Position numbers and translations under genes: made by a program
Shown here: positions 38,014 through 48,200 of the stretch, piece by piece
Numbering within the stretch: the stretch's first letter is position 1
How the letters are laid out: the number at the start of each line of letters is the position of its first letter
Source of the DNA: Chloropicon primus
Lineage: Eukaryota; Chlorophyta; Chloropicophyceae; Chloropicales; Chloropicaceae
Assembly (NCBI GenBank): GCA_023205875.1
Contig: CP060767.1
Location: forward strand, 525,409 to 589,408
Direction of reading: 5' to 3'
Length of the DNA stretch: 64,000 nt
Notes under the pieces: model-generated
Told to the model about the DNA's origin: nothing
The model's database searches: none
What the model saw: only the letters and a program-made list of their open reading frames with translations

Positions 38014-41000
38014 ATGGCGTTGAAGGTTCCGCTAGAGTTGGTGGAGCTGGAGAGGAAGCAGTATGGAATGGACTTGAGGAAGGAGAGAGGGGAGGAGGTG
38101 GATGGGTTGGCGAGTCAGTTGGTGAAGGAGTTATGCGAGAACGAGGCGACGTGTCTGGCGCACGAGGTCGGGGAGGACAAGGGCGAAGGGGTGCTGAGCA
38201 GAACACTGACGGTGGTGAAGCACTTCAAGGAGGTGGGGAGGGACAACAAGGTGAGGGTGGCGGACTGCCTTGGGTCGAACCTCTCCGTTCTGAATGCCAC
38301 GATTGATGCGACGACGGCGGACATCAAGCAGAGGAAGGCGGGGGCATCGAAGAAGGGTCAGGACGACCAAGTGGAGGAGGACCTGAAGACTCTGAGGGTG
38401 GCGCTCAAGCTCCACGTGTGCTTCCTGGACTGCGTGTTGCGTGAGGCGACGGCGTTCGGGAAGGCGAACCCTGAGACGGCCAAGGCGAAGAAGGGCAGCG
38501 GTGCCGCGGGAAGGAGCAAGACGAGTGGTCAGAACTGGGAGTGGCTCTTCGCCATCGAGAAGGTTCTCAGGCCCCTCGCCTGCTCGAGCGGCCTCGACCT
38601 TCACACTCTCTTCGATGGGAACCAGCTTGAGACCGAGCAACTTCTTCACAAGTTCTCCGGAACGGCACTGCTCGCGCTCAACTGCAACCCTTGCCTGGGC
38701 TCCGGACAGAGCGGGAGCTCCATCAAGGAGTCCCTGATGAGACTCCTCGCCTACACCTGCCACAAGATGATGTTGCTGGACTCGGCCACCCACAGCGGCG
38801 CCTTGCCCGCTGCCGTCGCTGAGGCGGAGGAGGCCAAGGAGGAAGAGGAAGGGCAAGAGAGCGAGGAGGGGGCAGAGAAATCTGCGGAGGCTGACGAGAT
38901 GAACAACCATGTCGCGGCCGACTCCAAACTCGATGCGCTCCTCCCAGCGTTTGTGGACACAATCAACAAGCAAGAGGCCGCTTCGAGTGTTCTCGTTGAT
39001 GCCGTCATCTACGCGAGCCAAGCCCTCGGGAATTCGAGCTTTGGTAAAGAGCTCGTGAACGAGTTGGCAAAGGTGGACCCTCGGGACTACAAGCTGCAGC
39101 AGCAGTCCGACGCTCAGGGTGTGAAGAACGTGGCGTCGTTCTTCATCGACATGGCCGAGAGGCTCCCACAGGTGATGACGTCCTGTCTCAGCATGATCGT
39201 TCCACACTTGGGAGGCGAGGCCTACAACCTGAGATCTGGAATCGTGACCGTGATTTCCAGGATATTGGTACACCACTCGTCCAACGGAGGGGCCGCCGCC
39301 CACGCTCCGACGGGAAGCGAGACCTTCCTCAAGTCCAAGCAGCACTTTTTGAAGATTTTGGTTGAAAGAGTCTTTGATGTCTCAGCCTTCACCCGAAGCA
39401 AGACGCTCCAAAGCTGGTCTTACCTTTGCCAGCACAAGGCAATCCCAATCGGTTACTGGAATTACATCGCTGAGATCGCCATTGGGAGGCTCGAAGACAA
39501 GGCCGCTTTGGTCAGGAAGAGCGCAATGCAGCTCCTGTCCACAATGCTGCAGTACAATCCTTTTGCCCCTTGCTTGCCCGTGACCAAGTTCGAGCTCTCT
39601 CTCCAAGAGTACCAGGAGAAGTTGGAGAGTGCGAAGAAGGAGAAGAAGTCTCCAAAGGAAGACGAGGGAGGCGAGCAGGCACAGGAGTCGGAAGAAGCTG
39701 CGGCCAATGGCGAGGACGGGAAGGACGAGGATGAGGGTGCCGACCCAGAGCTTGCGAGCTTGAGGGCCTTGGTGGCATCCCTCGACGCTGCTGTGAAGTT
39801 CTGCAGGCACTTGACGAGCAGCATCGATGTCATCACCCAGCTCCTGGCCTCTTCATCCATCACGGATGCGACCGAAGCGATATCCTTCATCGTTTTGCTT
39901 TGCCAGTTCCAAATTCAGGGTGCAGACGGTGCCGCGAGGAAGATTTTGCCACTGATATTCTCGCACGAGCAGACCGTGAAGGATGCAGTGATTGACGGCT
40001 TCGCGCAACTTTACGTCAGGGAAAGGATGGATGCACTTGCGACCGTCCTGTCGAAGCTTGTGATTTCGCTGAACGTGGGGGAGATGGCCTCCTTGCAGAG
40101 CATTTTCAAGGAGCTGTGGTCCAAGAAGATACTGGACCACTCTCTGGTTGACGACTTGCTTCGCATGCTTCCATCGAGCGAGACTGATGTCTACACCTTG
40201 CAAGGAGGTCTGCACCTGTTCTCGCTGATTGCCCTGGAGGACTCTGATGTCGTTGTGGACAATTTGAAGACCATCATCGAGGCAGGGTTCGGAAGAGCGG
40301 CAAGGAGGAACCCTTACATCTACAGGTCTGCCTGCAACATCTTGACGAACCTTCCAAAGGGGTCCTTTGTGCTGAAGAACGAGAGCCCTGTTTTCGGGAA
40401 GATCGTGCAGATTATTGCTGGAAGGGACGAGCACATACCTAGCCTTCAGTGGTACAGTGTGGCGGAGGCATGCATTTCCGCTCTGTACTCTCTCAACAGC
40501 AACCCTGAGACCAGCGCGTGCACCATCCTGAGGTTCATGTCCACTCTCATGACAGATGAGAACGGCGTCCTTTCAGTGAAGAGCACCTCTCGCTTCCTCT
40601 TTGCGGCCGGTCAGATTGCGGTGAAGCACCTCGTTCACATCGAGTCTCTTGGCAGCAAAGTGAGGCAGAGGAACCAGACCAAGGGCGGAAAGGACGAAGA
40701 GAAGGACGACATAGCTGATCAGATTGGTGCCGGAGCAGCCGCTGCTGATGCTGCCCTGGACACGCTCTTGGACGAGACCGAGAAGGAGATTTTGTACAGC
40801 AACAACATTGTCTCCCTCTGCGGCCCCTTGCTTCATGTCCTCTGCACGGACAGCGACCTGATGCAGAGCCACATTCAGCTCAGGGTCGCGGCCACGCTGG
40901 CTCTGACCAAGCTCATGTGCTTGGACGCAAAGTACTGCGAGCAGAACCTTCCAATTCTGTTCTCCATGCTTGCGAACAAGTCCAACGAGACTGAGATCCG

Positions 41001-41895
41001 AAGCAACATTGTGATTGCCCTGGGTGACCTCGTGTACAGGTTCCCAAACAAGCTTGAGCCCTGGACGAAGCACATCTACCAGGTTCTGGAGGACCAGGAC
41101 ACCAAGGTGCGCAAGCACGCACTGATGGTGTTGTCCCACTTGATCCTGAACGACATGCTCAAGGTCAAGGGTCACGTCAGCCGCATCGCGAGGCTCTTGC
41201 TGGACTCCGACAAGAGGACCGCCTCCTTCGCTGAACTTTTCTTCCACGAGCTCTCCAGGAAGACGGCCACGACCGTGTACAACCTCATTCCTGATATTCT
41301 GTCCAACTTGAGCAACGACGCCAGCCTCGAGGAGGAGGGGTTCAGGTACATCATGCAGCACATTCTTGCGTTCATCCAGAGGGACAAGCAGACTGACGGG
41401 CTGATCGAGAAGCTCTGCCACCGGTTCGACGCTTGCGGAGAGAACCGCATCAACTGCAACATTGCATTCTGCATCAGTCAGCTCAACGTCACCGAGAAGG
41501 GGTTGAAGAGGCTTTCAGAGAATTTCAAGCACTACAAGCACGTCTTTGAGAACGAGGAGGTCGTGGCGTACTTCCAGCTCATTCTCGCAAAGGCCAAGAA
41601 GGTCGTCGCCAACAAGCAGAACCTCAAGGCGGCTGCGGACGACTTGGAGAGCAAAATCCAGACTGTTGTGACCGAGTCCTCCGAGGCGGACGCGGAGAAC
41701 GGTGGTGCCGAGGAGGGAGCGGACGACGCGAAGCCCGACAACGTCGGTGCCAAGGCGGAGGCCGAGAACCAGGCTTCCGCTGGTTCGACCGAGAAGCACC
41801 ACAAGTCCGAGCCAACCACCGTGCAGGAGACGGAGACCAAGCCTGCCCGTGCTCTCCGGAGCTCGAGCCGTTTCAACAAGAAGACCACGGCCTAA
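38014..41895 (+). CDS. CAP-D2: Condensin complex subunit 1 (CAP-D2)
   Basis: A single exon of 1293 residues, starting MALKVPLELVELERKQ. HEAT-like helical repeats run throughout. The conserved CND1 domain is at about 980-1150, with LSHLILNDMLKVKGHVSRIA, LFFHELSRKTATTVYNLIPD and FRYIMQHILAFI. Acidic linkers occur near 275-310 and 545-590. The basic C terminus (RALRSSSRFNKKT) fits chromatin binding. CAP-D2 is the HEAT subunit of condensin I, required for mitotic chromosome compaction. The large uninterrupted exon is notable compared with plant and animal orthologues. Confidence 0.95.
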   Translation: MALKVPLELVELERKQYGMDLRKERGEEVDGLASQLVKELCENEATCLAHEVGEDKGEGVLSRTLTVVKHFKEVGRDNKVRVADCLGSNLSVLNATIDATTADIKQRKAGASKKGQDDQVEEDLKTLRVALKLHVCFLDCVLREATAFGKANPETAKAKKGSGAAGRSKTSGQNWEWLFAIEKVLRPLACSSGLDLHTLFDGNQLETEQLLHKFSGTALLALNCNPCLGSGQSGSSIKESLMRLLAYTCHKMMLLDSATHSGALPAAVAEAEEAKEEEEGQESEEGAEKSAEADEMNNHVAADSKLDALLPAFVDTINKQEAASSVLVDAVIYASQALGNSSFGKELVNELAKVDPRDYKLQQQSDAQGVKNVASFFIDMAERLPQVMTSCLSMIVPHLGGEAYNLRSGIVTVISRILVHHSSNGGAAAHAPTGSETFLKSKQHFLKILVERVFDVSAFTRSKTLQSWSYLCQHKAIPIGYWNYIAEIAIGRLEDKAALVRKSAMQLLSTMLQYNPFAPCLPVTKFELSLQEYQEKLESAKKEKKSPKEDEGGEQAQESEEAAANGEDGKDEDEGADPELASLRALVASLDAAVKFCRHLTSSIDVITQLLASSSITDATEAISFIVLLCQFQIQGADGAARKILPLIFSHEQTVKDAVIDGFAQLYVRERMDALATVLSKLVISLNVGEMASLQSIFKELWSKKILDHSLVDDLLRMLPSSETDVYTLQGGLHLFSLIALEDSDVVVDNLKTIIEAGFGRAARRNPYIYRSACNILTNLPKGSFVLKNESPVFGKIVQIIAGRDEHIPSLQWYSVAEACISALYSLNSNPETSACTILRFMSTLMTDENGVLSVKSTSRFLFAAGQIAVKHLVHIESLGSKVRQRNQTKGGKDEEKDDIADQIGAGAAAADAALDTLLDETEKEILYSNNIVSLCGPLLHVLCTDSDLMQSHIQLRVAATLALTKLMCLDAKYCEQNLPILFSMLANKSNETEIRSNIVIALGDLVYRFPNKLEPWTKHIYQVLEDQDTKVRKHALMVLSHLILNDMLKVKGHVSRIARLLLDSDKRTASFAELFFHELSRKTATTVYNLIPDILSNLSNDASLEEEGFRYIMQHILAFIQRDKQTDGLIEKLCHRFDACGENRINCNIAFCISQLNVTEKGLKRLSENFKHYKHVFENEEVVAYFQLILAKAKKVVANKQNLKAAADDLESKIQTVVTESSEADAENGGAEEGADDAKPDNVGAKAEAENQASAGSTEKHHKSEPTTVQETETKPARALRSSSRFNKKTTA

Positions 41896-42794
41896 CGGCT
41901 TAACGCTTAACGTTTTTATGGTAGAACTCTCTTCTTTCATCGATAGGATAGGATAGGATAGATCCAAGAGATCCCTCCAAAAGGTCCCTTCCTTTTCCTT
42001 CGTCCCCCTCTCCTGTCCTGGGACAAAGACCAGAGTCAAGGGGATCCTATCTCTATCTCTTTTCTCTCGTAATTCCTCCCCTCCTGTGTTGACCACACAC
42101 CAAGGGATTACCACTCTAGCTCGTCTCGGTCTCGTCGTCACAGAGAGAGGAAGAGAAAGAATCCAACGTCCTCCACACACACTCCTCCACTTTTCGTTAC
42201 AAGACATTCACGTCAACCTGGGGGGCCTACATGGGACCAAAGGTCTTGGGACGAAAAGGAGAAACCGAGGAAAGGAAACCAAAGGAAATATCTCTTTCGT
42301 TTCCAGACGTTCGCACCAATCTGGGGTAACAACGTGGGACCAAAGGTCTTGGGACGAAAACGCGAAACCGGAAGGAAACGAAAGGAAATGTCTCTTTCGT
42401 TTCCAGACGTTCGCGCCAATGTGGGGTAACAACGTGGGACCAAAGGTCTTGGGACGAAAACGCACATGACAGAGAGGCGAGACCTTGGAGCCCCAAGAGG
42501 CGAGAGACCCTGGAGCTGGAGCAAGCACAGGAGCATCATCCCATCCCATCACAAGCCCCCTCCCCTCAGGATGGTCCATGGTTACCTGAGGTGAGGGACC
42601 TGAAGCTTTTCACTTTTCGTACCGACCTTGGGTCCAACAAAGGGAAGCCTTCAAGGGAAAGGGAAGGAGTCCTTGGGTTGTTTGTGTTTGTTTGTGTGTG
42701 TGCGTGTGTTCCGCCATGGAGACCAGCAGGAAGTAGGGGAGTGGGAGACCGCAAGCGTTTGAGGTGGTTGTGTACCGCCGCCTTTCGGTCCGCC
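41896..42794. other. Intergenic with triplicated minisatellite
   Basis: A GGATA repeat (41944-41959) follows the condensin stop. The repeat at 42226-42465 fills much of the rest. The region 42591-42794 is open in frame with the following pseudokinase but has a GTTTGT simple run and is probably 5' UTR. Confidence 0.6.
42226..42465. repeat. Triplicated unit of about 100 bp
   Basis: Three copies contain ACCAAAGGTCTTGGGACGAA (42236, 42337, 42438), preceded by GGGGTAACAACGTGGG in copies 2 and 3 and by TCTTTCGTTTCCAGACGTTC. The period is about 101 bp. Confidence 0.9.
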
Positions 42795-44585
42795 ATGGCA
42801 AACCGGAACCTCCAGTGGCAGCAGAACCAAGTGAGCACTCGCAAGAAAGGCTTGGCGAATTATAAAATCATTCGGGAGGTGGAGTCCTCCCCTTACCAGC
42901 TCTTCAAGGCCCGGCGTATCGTGGACAGGCTGTTCTGCATCATCAAGAGGATTGACCTGTCGAACCTGACGGAGGAGGAGAAGCTCTTGTCATTCAACGA
43001 GGTCAAGGTGTTGGCCAGCTTGAAGTGCCAATACATCGTGACTTGCTATGACTCGTTCACGGAAGGGAACTCGCTGTACGTTGTGGTCGAGTACACTCAC
43101 ATGGGCTCGCTGAAGAAGAAGCTGGCGAACCAGAGGGGAAAGCTCTTGGGGGAGAGGTCCGTCTGGAAGTACTTTTTGCAAATAGCAGCAGCCGTGCTGA
43201 ACATGAACCAGAACTCCATCTTGCATGGAAGTCTGCAGCCTCAGAGCATATTTTTGAACTCCAAGGACGACATAAGGCTGTCGAACTTTGGCAGGGCCAT
43301 CCGGTTGTCCCGGTCGAGTCATCAAAGGGACAGCCACCGGGCCCGGCGGAAGAAGGGGTTGACGTACAACACCAAGACGGAAATGCTTTCGCTCGGTTAC
43401 TTGCTGTACGAGCTTTGCACGCTGAAGAGCGTCAACGACAGCAAGCAGCACTCGAACAACCTTTCGGGGATGGGCCTGGGGGCCGTGAATGGCACCAACC
43501 AAGCGAATGGCAAGGTCTCGTACAACGACCTCGCTCCCATATCTCACGGCTACTCTCCCGAGCTGGAGACTTTGGTGAAGGACTTGCTGTCGAGCGATCC
43601 CAGCCAGCGTCCCTCGATCCAGGAGGTCTGGACGAGCCCCTTGGTGAGGAACAAGGCCCTGAACTCGAACGTGCAGATGCCCAAGGTGTTCTTCCCTCAG
43701 CTCCAGGTTCTGAACGAGATGAAGAACAAGTACAGTTCTGCCAAGGGAGGCAGGCACTGGAGCCGCATCGGGGGGCAAGAGAAGAACTCGAGAGGCATGG
43801 GAAGGAACAACTTTCCTTTGGCGGATGCGATAAGGCAGATAAAATGGGACAACGCGGGGGGCCATGGAGCGGCAGGGGGCTTCGAGCTCCACGATTACAA
43901 CGACCAGCTTCACGAGCTGCAGTACGGGTCGTACCACCACCCCATTAACGGCGACATAAACTACCGGGGCAACAGGGGGAAGGGACAGGACAACGGCCGG
44001 TACAATCTTCGGGGGAGCATGAACGGCGATGGGAACATCCACGCCCAAGACCTTCGAACCAAGGTGGAGTCCGATTGGATTGGCCAGAAGAGGGGGTCGA
44101 TCAATCCATCGTCCCACGGTGCGCAGCACATGGGGTCGCACATGGGGTCGGAGGGGAGCAACAAGGGGCCCATCACTGCAATCATGAGGAAAGGTAACGG
44201 CTACCCTCCGACCGGGAAGGGGGTAACCAGTCCGAAGGGGTCCAAGCCGGGAAACAGGAACCAAGGCCGGCGGAGACTGAAGGACGAGCTGGACAATTGG
44301 ATGGCTAGCAAGGAGAACGACAGTCGCCACAGTCAAATGATGCCTGGGGGCGCCAATGGGGTGAGCAAAGACAATCGGAGCAAGGAAAGGCTCGGGAAGC
44401 GCACCGATTTGCTCAACAACATGATGCCGGATTACGGCAGAAGGAAGAGGGAGATGGAGAACGAGAAGCTTGACTGGTGTCTCAAGTTCTTGGTCATGGG
44501 GCCCATCGGGCCCTGGTCAGACAACGATGACCTCGTGAAGAACGAATTCAATGACTACGTCGCTCGTTCTATACAATACACCTGA
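42795..44585 (+). CDS. NEK-like pseudokinase
   Basis: From ATG 42795 the product is 596 residues. Residues about 20-290 have a protein-kinase fold of NEK type: Lys in FCIIKRIDL, FNEVKVLASLKCQYIVTCYD, LYVVVEYTHMGSLKK and the C-lobe SLGYLLYELCTL. The catalytic loop reads ILHGSLQPQSIF instead of HRDLKPxN and the DFG motif reads LSNFG, so the catalytic Asp and the Mg-binding Asp are lost. The C-terminal half (about 300-596) is Gly/Asn/Arg-rich and disordered. NEKs regulate cell cycle and cilia. This copy is predicted to be non-catalytic and probably scaffolding. Confidence 0.85.
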   Translation: MANRNLQWQQNQVSTRKKGLANYKIIREVESSPYQLFKARRIVDRLFCIIKRIDLSNLTEEEKLLSFNEVKVLASLKCQYIVTCYDSFTEGNSLYVVVEYTHMGSLKKKLANQRGKLLGERSVWKYFLQIAAAVLNMNQNSILHGSLQPQSIFLNSKDDIRLSNFGRAIRLSRSSHQRDSHRARRKKGLTYNTKTEMLSLGYLLYELCTLKSVNDSKQHSNNLSGMGLGAVNGTNQANGKVSYNDLAPISHGYSPELETLVKDLLSSDPSQRPSIQEVWTSPLVRNKALNSNVQMPKVFFPQLQVLNEMKNKYSSAKGGRHWSRIGGQEKNSRGMGRNNFPLADAIRQIKWDNAGGHGAAGGFELHDYNDQLHELQYGSYHHPINGDINYRGNRGKGQDNGRYNLRGSMNGDGNIHAQDLRTKVESDWIGQKRGSINPSSHGAQHMGSHMGSEGSNKGPITAIMRKGNGYPPTGKGVTSPKGSKPGNRNQGRRRLKDELDNWMASKENDSRHSQMMPGGANGVSKDNRSKERLGKRTDLLNNMMPDYGRRKREMENEKLDWCLKFLVMGPIGPWSDNDDLVKNEFNDYVARSIQYT

Positions 44586-45239
44586 ACTTATCATGTAATC
44601 ACCAGTGAATGGTTTCTTTTCACGACGATTTCTTTCGACGCCACCCACGGAGTCATCCGGCCAGTCAGCCCATCTCCCACTGGCGTGTGCGCGAACACCG
44701 CTGGTACGTCCCTCCCCCCGGTCTCCAGAGGTCAGGTCTCTGATGCATGCCGAAGACCAATCCAATCCAATAATGCACAACGCGCAATCCCATCGGACAC
44801 GCAAAGAGTCAAAGCATCTTTCCCATGGATCCCTCCGTGTCCCCCTCCGTCCTCCTCCCTCTCGGTTGCACCCTCCCCCGCGATCCCTCGTCACGGTCCC
44901 CCTGCCCTCCCCTGTGTGTTCCCCTCCGTGGGATTCAAATGCTTTGCTGCTCGAAGGCTCTCTCTCTCTCTCCTTGCTCCTCTTCAGAGACAGGAGAAGA
45001 GAAGAAGAGGAAAGAGTCAAAGGCCAAGGAGGTGGCGGGTCTTTGGAGGACGCGAGGCATCCGTAGGGTCAACGGAGGGGCAGAGGCCAGCAGGGTGCTC
45101 CAAAGGTTCGACCTTTGGTCCTTGGTCCGTCAAAGCTTTGACGAGAGGAGCGGCCAGGGCAAACGACAGGGGCAGACCCATTGGGTTTTCGTTTTTGGAG
45201 TGGAGTGGAGTGGGTGTTTGACTTGAGAGGGAGGAGGCG
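44586..45239. other. Intergenic, no gene seen
   Basis: Pyrimidine-rich CTCTCTC and CCCTCC tracts only. It is the promoter region of the kelch-filamin gene. Confidence 0.6.
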
Positions 45240-48200
45240 ATGGCGGACAACGGGAGGGACGCGATGGAAGCCTTCGGGACGCCGGAGAAGGAGGCGGTGG
45301 GTATTGCACAGGAGGGGTGGAAGGAGACAACCCCAGCAGGAGCAGGGTTGTCCAAGGGGGAGGGGGGGGAGCTCGCCAAGGCCGCACAGGCAGCGAGGTT
45401 GCGTGAGACGGGTGCTCTGGGCTTCGTGGGAGTGGAAGGCATGGGGTCCGTCATCGAGGCTGTCCAGAGGACCTTCAACACGTTGGTATCCACCACCGCC
45501 TCTCAGCAAGACAAGCAAGGTGTGCAGAGCTCCTTGGGAGCAGAGGACGGGCACAAACTCGCGGAGGAGTTGAGGAAGGACGAGGTGGTGAAGCAGTTGC
45601 TGAACGAGCCGGCCAGGATGCGAGAGTCGGACGGCAAGTACGACACCCTTGCAACAGTTCTGGAAGATGTCGCGTCTTTTGGCTCCGGGGAGTCTTCCTT
45701 GGGACAAAAGCAGGTTTTGGAGGTGGAAGACGTCTACAACTTGTTTGGCTTGGGAGGGCCTGACCTCGACCCCTACCAATCCACGTCCACGTTTCTCACC
45801 GCGGAGGACAGCGAAGTGAGGGAAAAGATCTTGCAGGAGCACCTGTGCGAAGAGAGCGCAGGGGAGGTGGGCCAGCTGGTCTACTTTGGGGGTCTCGGGA
45901 AGTCTCACCTGGGCAGGAGCTTGCGAGCGCAGTGGCAGGACATGCTGGCTTCTTCGGGCGAGCAGCCGGAGGGGGAGGAAGGCAAGAAGGGCGGGACAAG
46001 CCTCAGGAGCAAGGTGGAGACTGAAATCGGAACGGATTGCATCCGAAACGACCTTTACTTGCTCAACGCGAACACTTTGCAAGGCAGCAGGCCAACGATG
46101 AACGGTCTGAGCCTTTCCAGCGTGAACCACTCGGTGGGTTTGCAGAACATCGCCGTTCCCCTTCACGCGGTCTCGGAGGACGTCGAGAGCGCAAGGTATC
46201 TCGATGCCTCGGCGGCGGCGGCCTCCGGCTTCGTGGACTTGTCCCACCTCAAGGGGATGGCCCCCACGGAGTTCGACCAGCAGGGGTCGAACTTGTCCTG
46301 CGCGCAGGCTCTGGCTGCGCTGAATGCCTGCATAACCCTCGACCCCAACGCAAGCGACGCCTCCATAAACAGGTCGGTGATCAGCGCGGCGCTCCACAAG
46401 TTCTTGCCCAACACGGAGAGGGAGAGGATACTGGAAGATTCCGTGACCCTGTCCGCTTCGGGTCAAGGTGCTTGCTCGACAAACGTGGACCAGACGGTGG
46501 ACGCCAAAGTCCTCAGGAACGAGCTGATCAAGTCCTCAGACGTCTTGCAACTTCTGCAGGAAAGAAGGGAAGCCTGTAACTTGGACTCGTATCCCCTGAA
46601 CGACTTGAGGGAGATCAAGATCACCATCTCGGAGATCACCTTGAACAGGGAGACCTCGTTCAAGAAGGTCTGGTTCGAGACTTGCCTTATGGACAGCCAG
46701 GAGGACTTCAAGAGCATCTCTTCCTCCGTCAGAATCAGTGGAGCCAGCGGGGCGCACAAGACGGAGTCCTTGGACATCGCATACAACCTCTGCGAGGGAT
46801 CGGGAAGCATCTACAGGTCGTGTCAGAAGATCCTGGAGGGTGAGGTGAGGGACGTCCTTTTGCTGAAGGTTCTGGCCAAGGAAAAGTCGGGGGAGCAAGA
46901 CGGGGTCTGGGTGGGAACGTGTGAGCTCAAGCTCTCCGGAAAATCAGAGCAGCAGATTCAGAAGCTGAGCATCATGCCAGCATCGGACGGGGCCACCATT
47001 GGCAGCCTCCGAGTCAGGGTAGAAGCCAACGCTGCCCTGGCCTGCGTCAAGACTTTCGATGACAACTGCGTCCCCTCGTACAAGCTCTATATCTACGGCG
47101 GCCTCCAAAGGAAGCAGAAAGGCAGCCAGCTGGTACCGTCCAACCGAATTCAGGTGTACGAGGCGGCCACCAACGACCTCGCCACGGGCAAGCCTAGCGG
47201 CTCCCTTCCTCCTCCGACCTCCTGCCACGCGTCCCTCGTCATGGGCGAGATCATGCTGGTCCACGGAGGTCTGGGAAGCAAGGGCAAGGTGGAAGGCCAG
47301 CTTCATGCCCTTCATATGCCAACGATGACCTGGGTGCAGCTTGGCAACGACGACAACGAGAGTGCGCCCGGTGCGAGGTTCGATCACACCGCCACCACGC
47401 TGAGGAATGGGAATGGGCAGGACCACCTGTCTTGCTTTGACGTAGTCTTCTTCGGGGGAGAGAAGGAGAAGGGGTCCCTCTCCAACTCCCTTTCGATTTT
47501 GGAGGTCTCCAACACAAGGCAGGCGGCCCCAAGCGAGGGCCCAGGATCCTTCTCTTATGATTGGAAGATGGCAACGGTGTCCGGAAGCATTCCGCAGCCC
47601 AGGGCCGGCCACGCCAGCGCATCGGTTTCCGTCCAGGGACGGGAAGCCTTGTACGTCTTTGGAGGCAGGATGACAGGCGAGTCAGGGAGCGGCACAAAGT
47701 TGTCCAACGAGATGCTCTGCGGGGTGTTGACCACGGTTGCCGACAAGAAGAACTTCGAGTGGCAGGAAGTTGCAGTCGAGGGGGGCAGCCCTTCGCCGAG
47801 GGAGAAGTGCACCTTGCACGCCATCGGCACGAAGCTTTTGATGTCTCACGGCTGGATCGGAGAGGGCCAGGTGCCGTGGATGAACGACCTTTGGCTCTTT
47901 GACACGAGCACCAGGGTGTGGAAGAGGATCATGCTGGAGAACGCCGCCCAGTTCCCCACTTCGAGGTACGGCATCGGGTCCATGATCCGGTACCACCGGG
48001 AGACGGAAGCGAGCTTGGACTTGTACGCCTGCAACGCCGACGGGACCTTGTCCAAGTGCAACGACGGCGCGGAGGGCTCCCTGCAGGGCGTGGAGATCGA
48101 CGTTGGGTCCACGCAGAGGTTCCTCCTGCAGTCCCTTGACGCAAAGGGGAGACCTTGCAACAAGCCAGGGAAGCCTTACATGGTTCTCGTGGCCAGAAAG

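Noticed and set aside
42591-42794. N-terminal extension of the pseudokinase from ATG 42591
   Set aside because: It would encode a GT-repeat-derived FVFVCVCACV stretch. Met 42795 begins a gene-like sequence.
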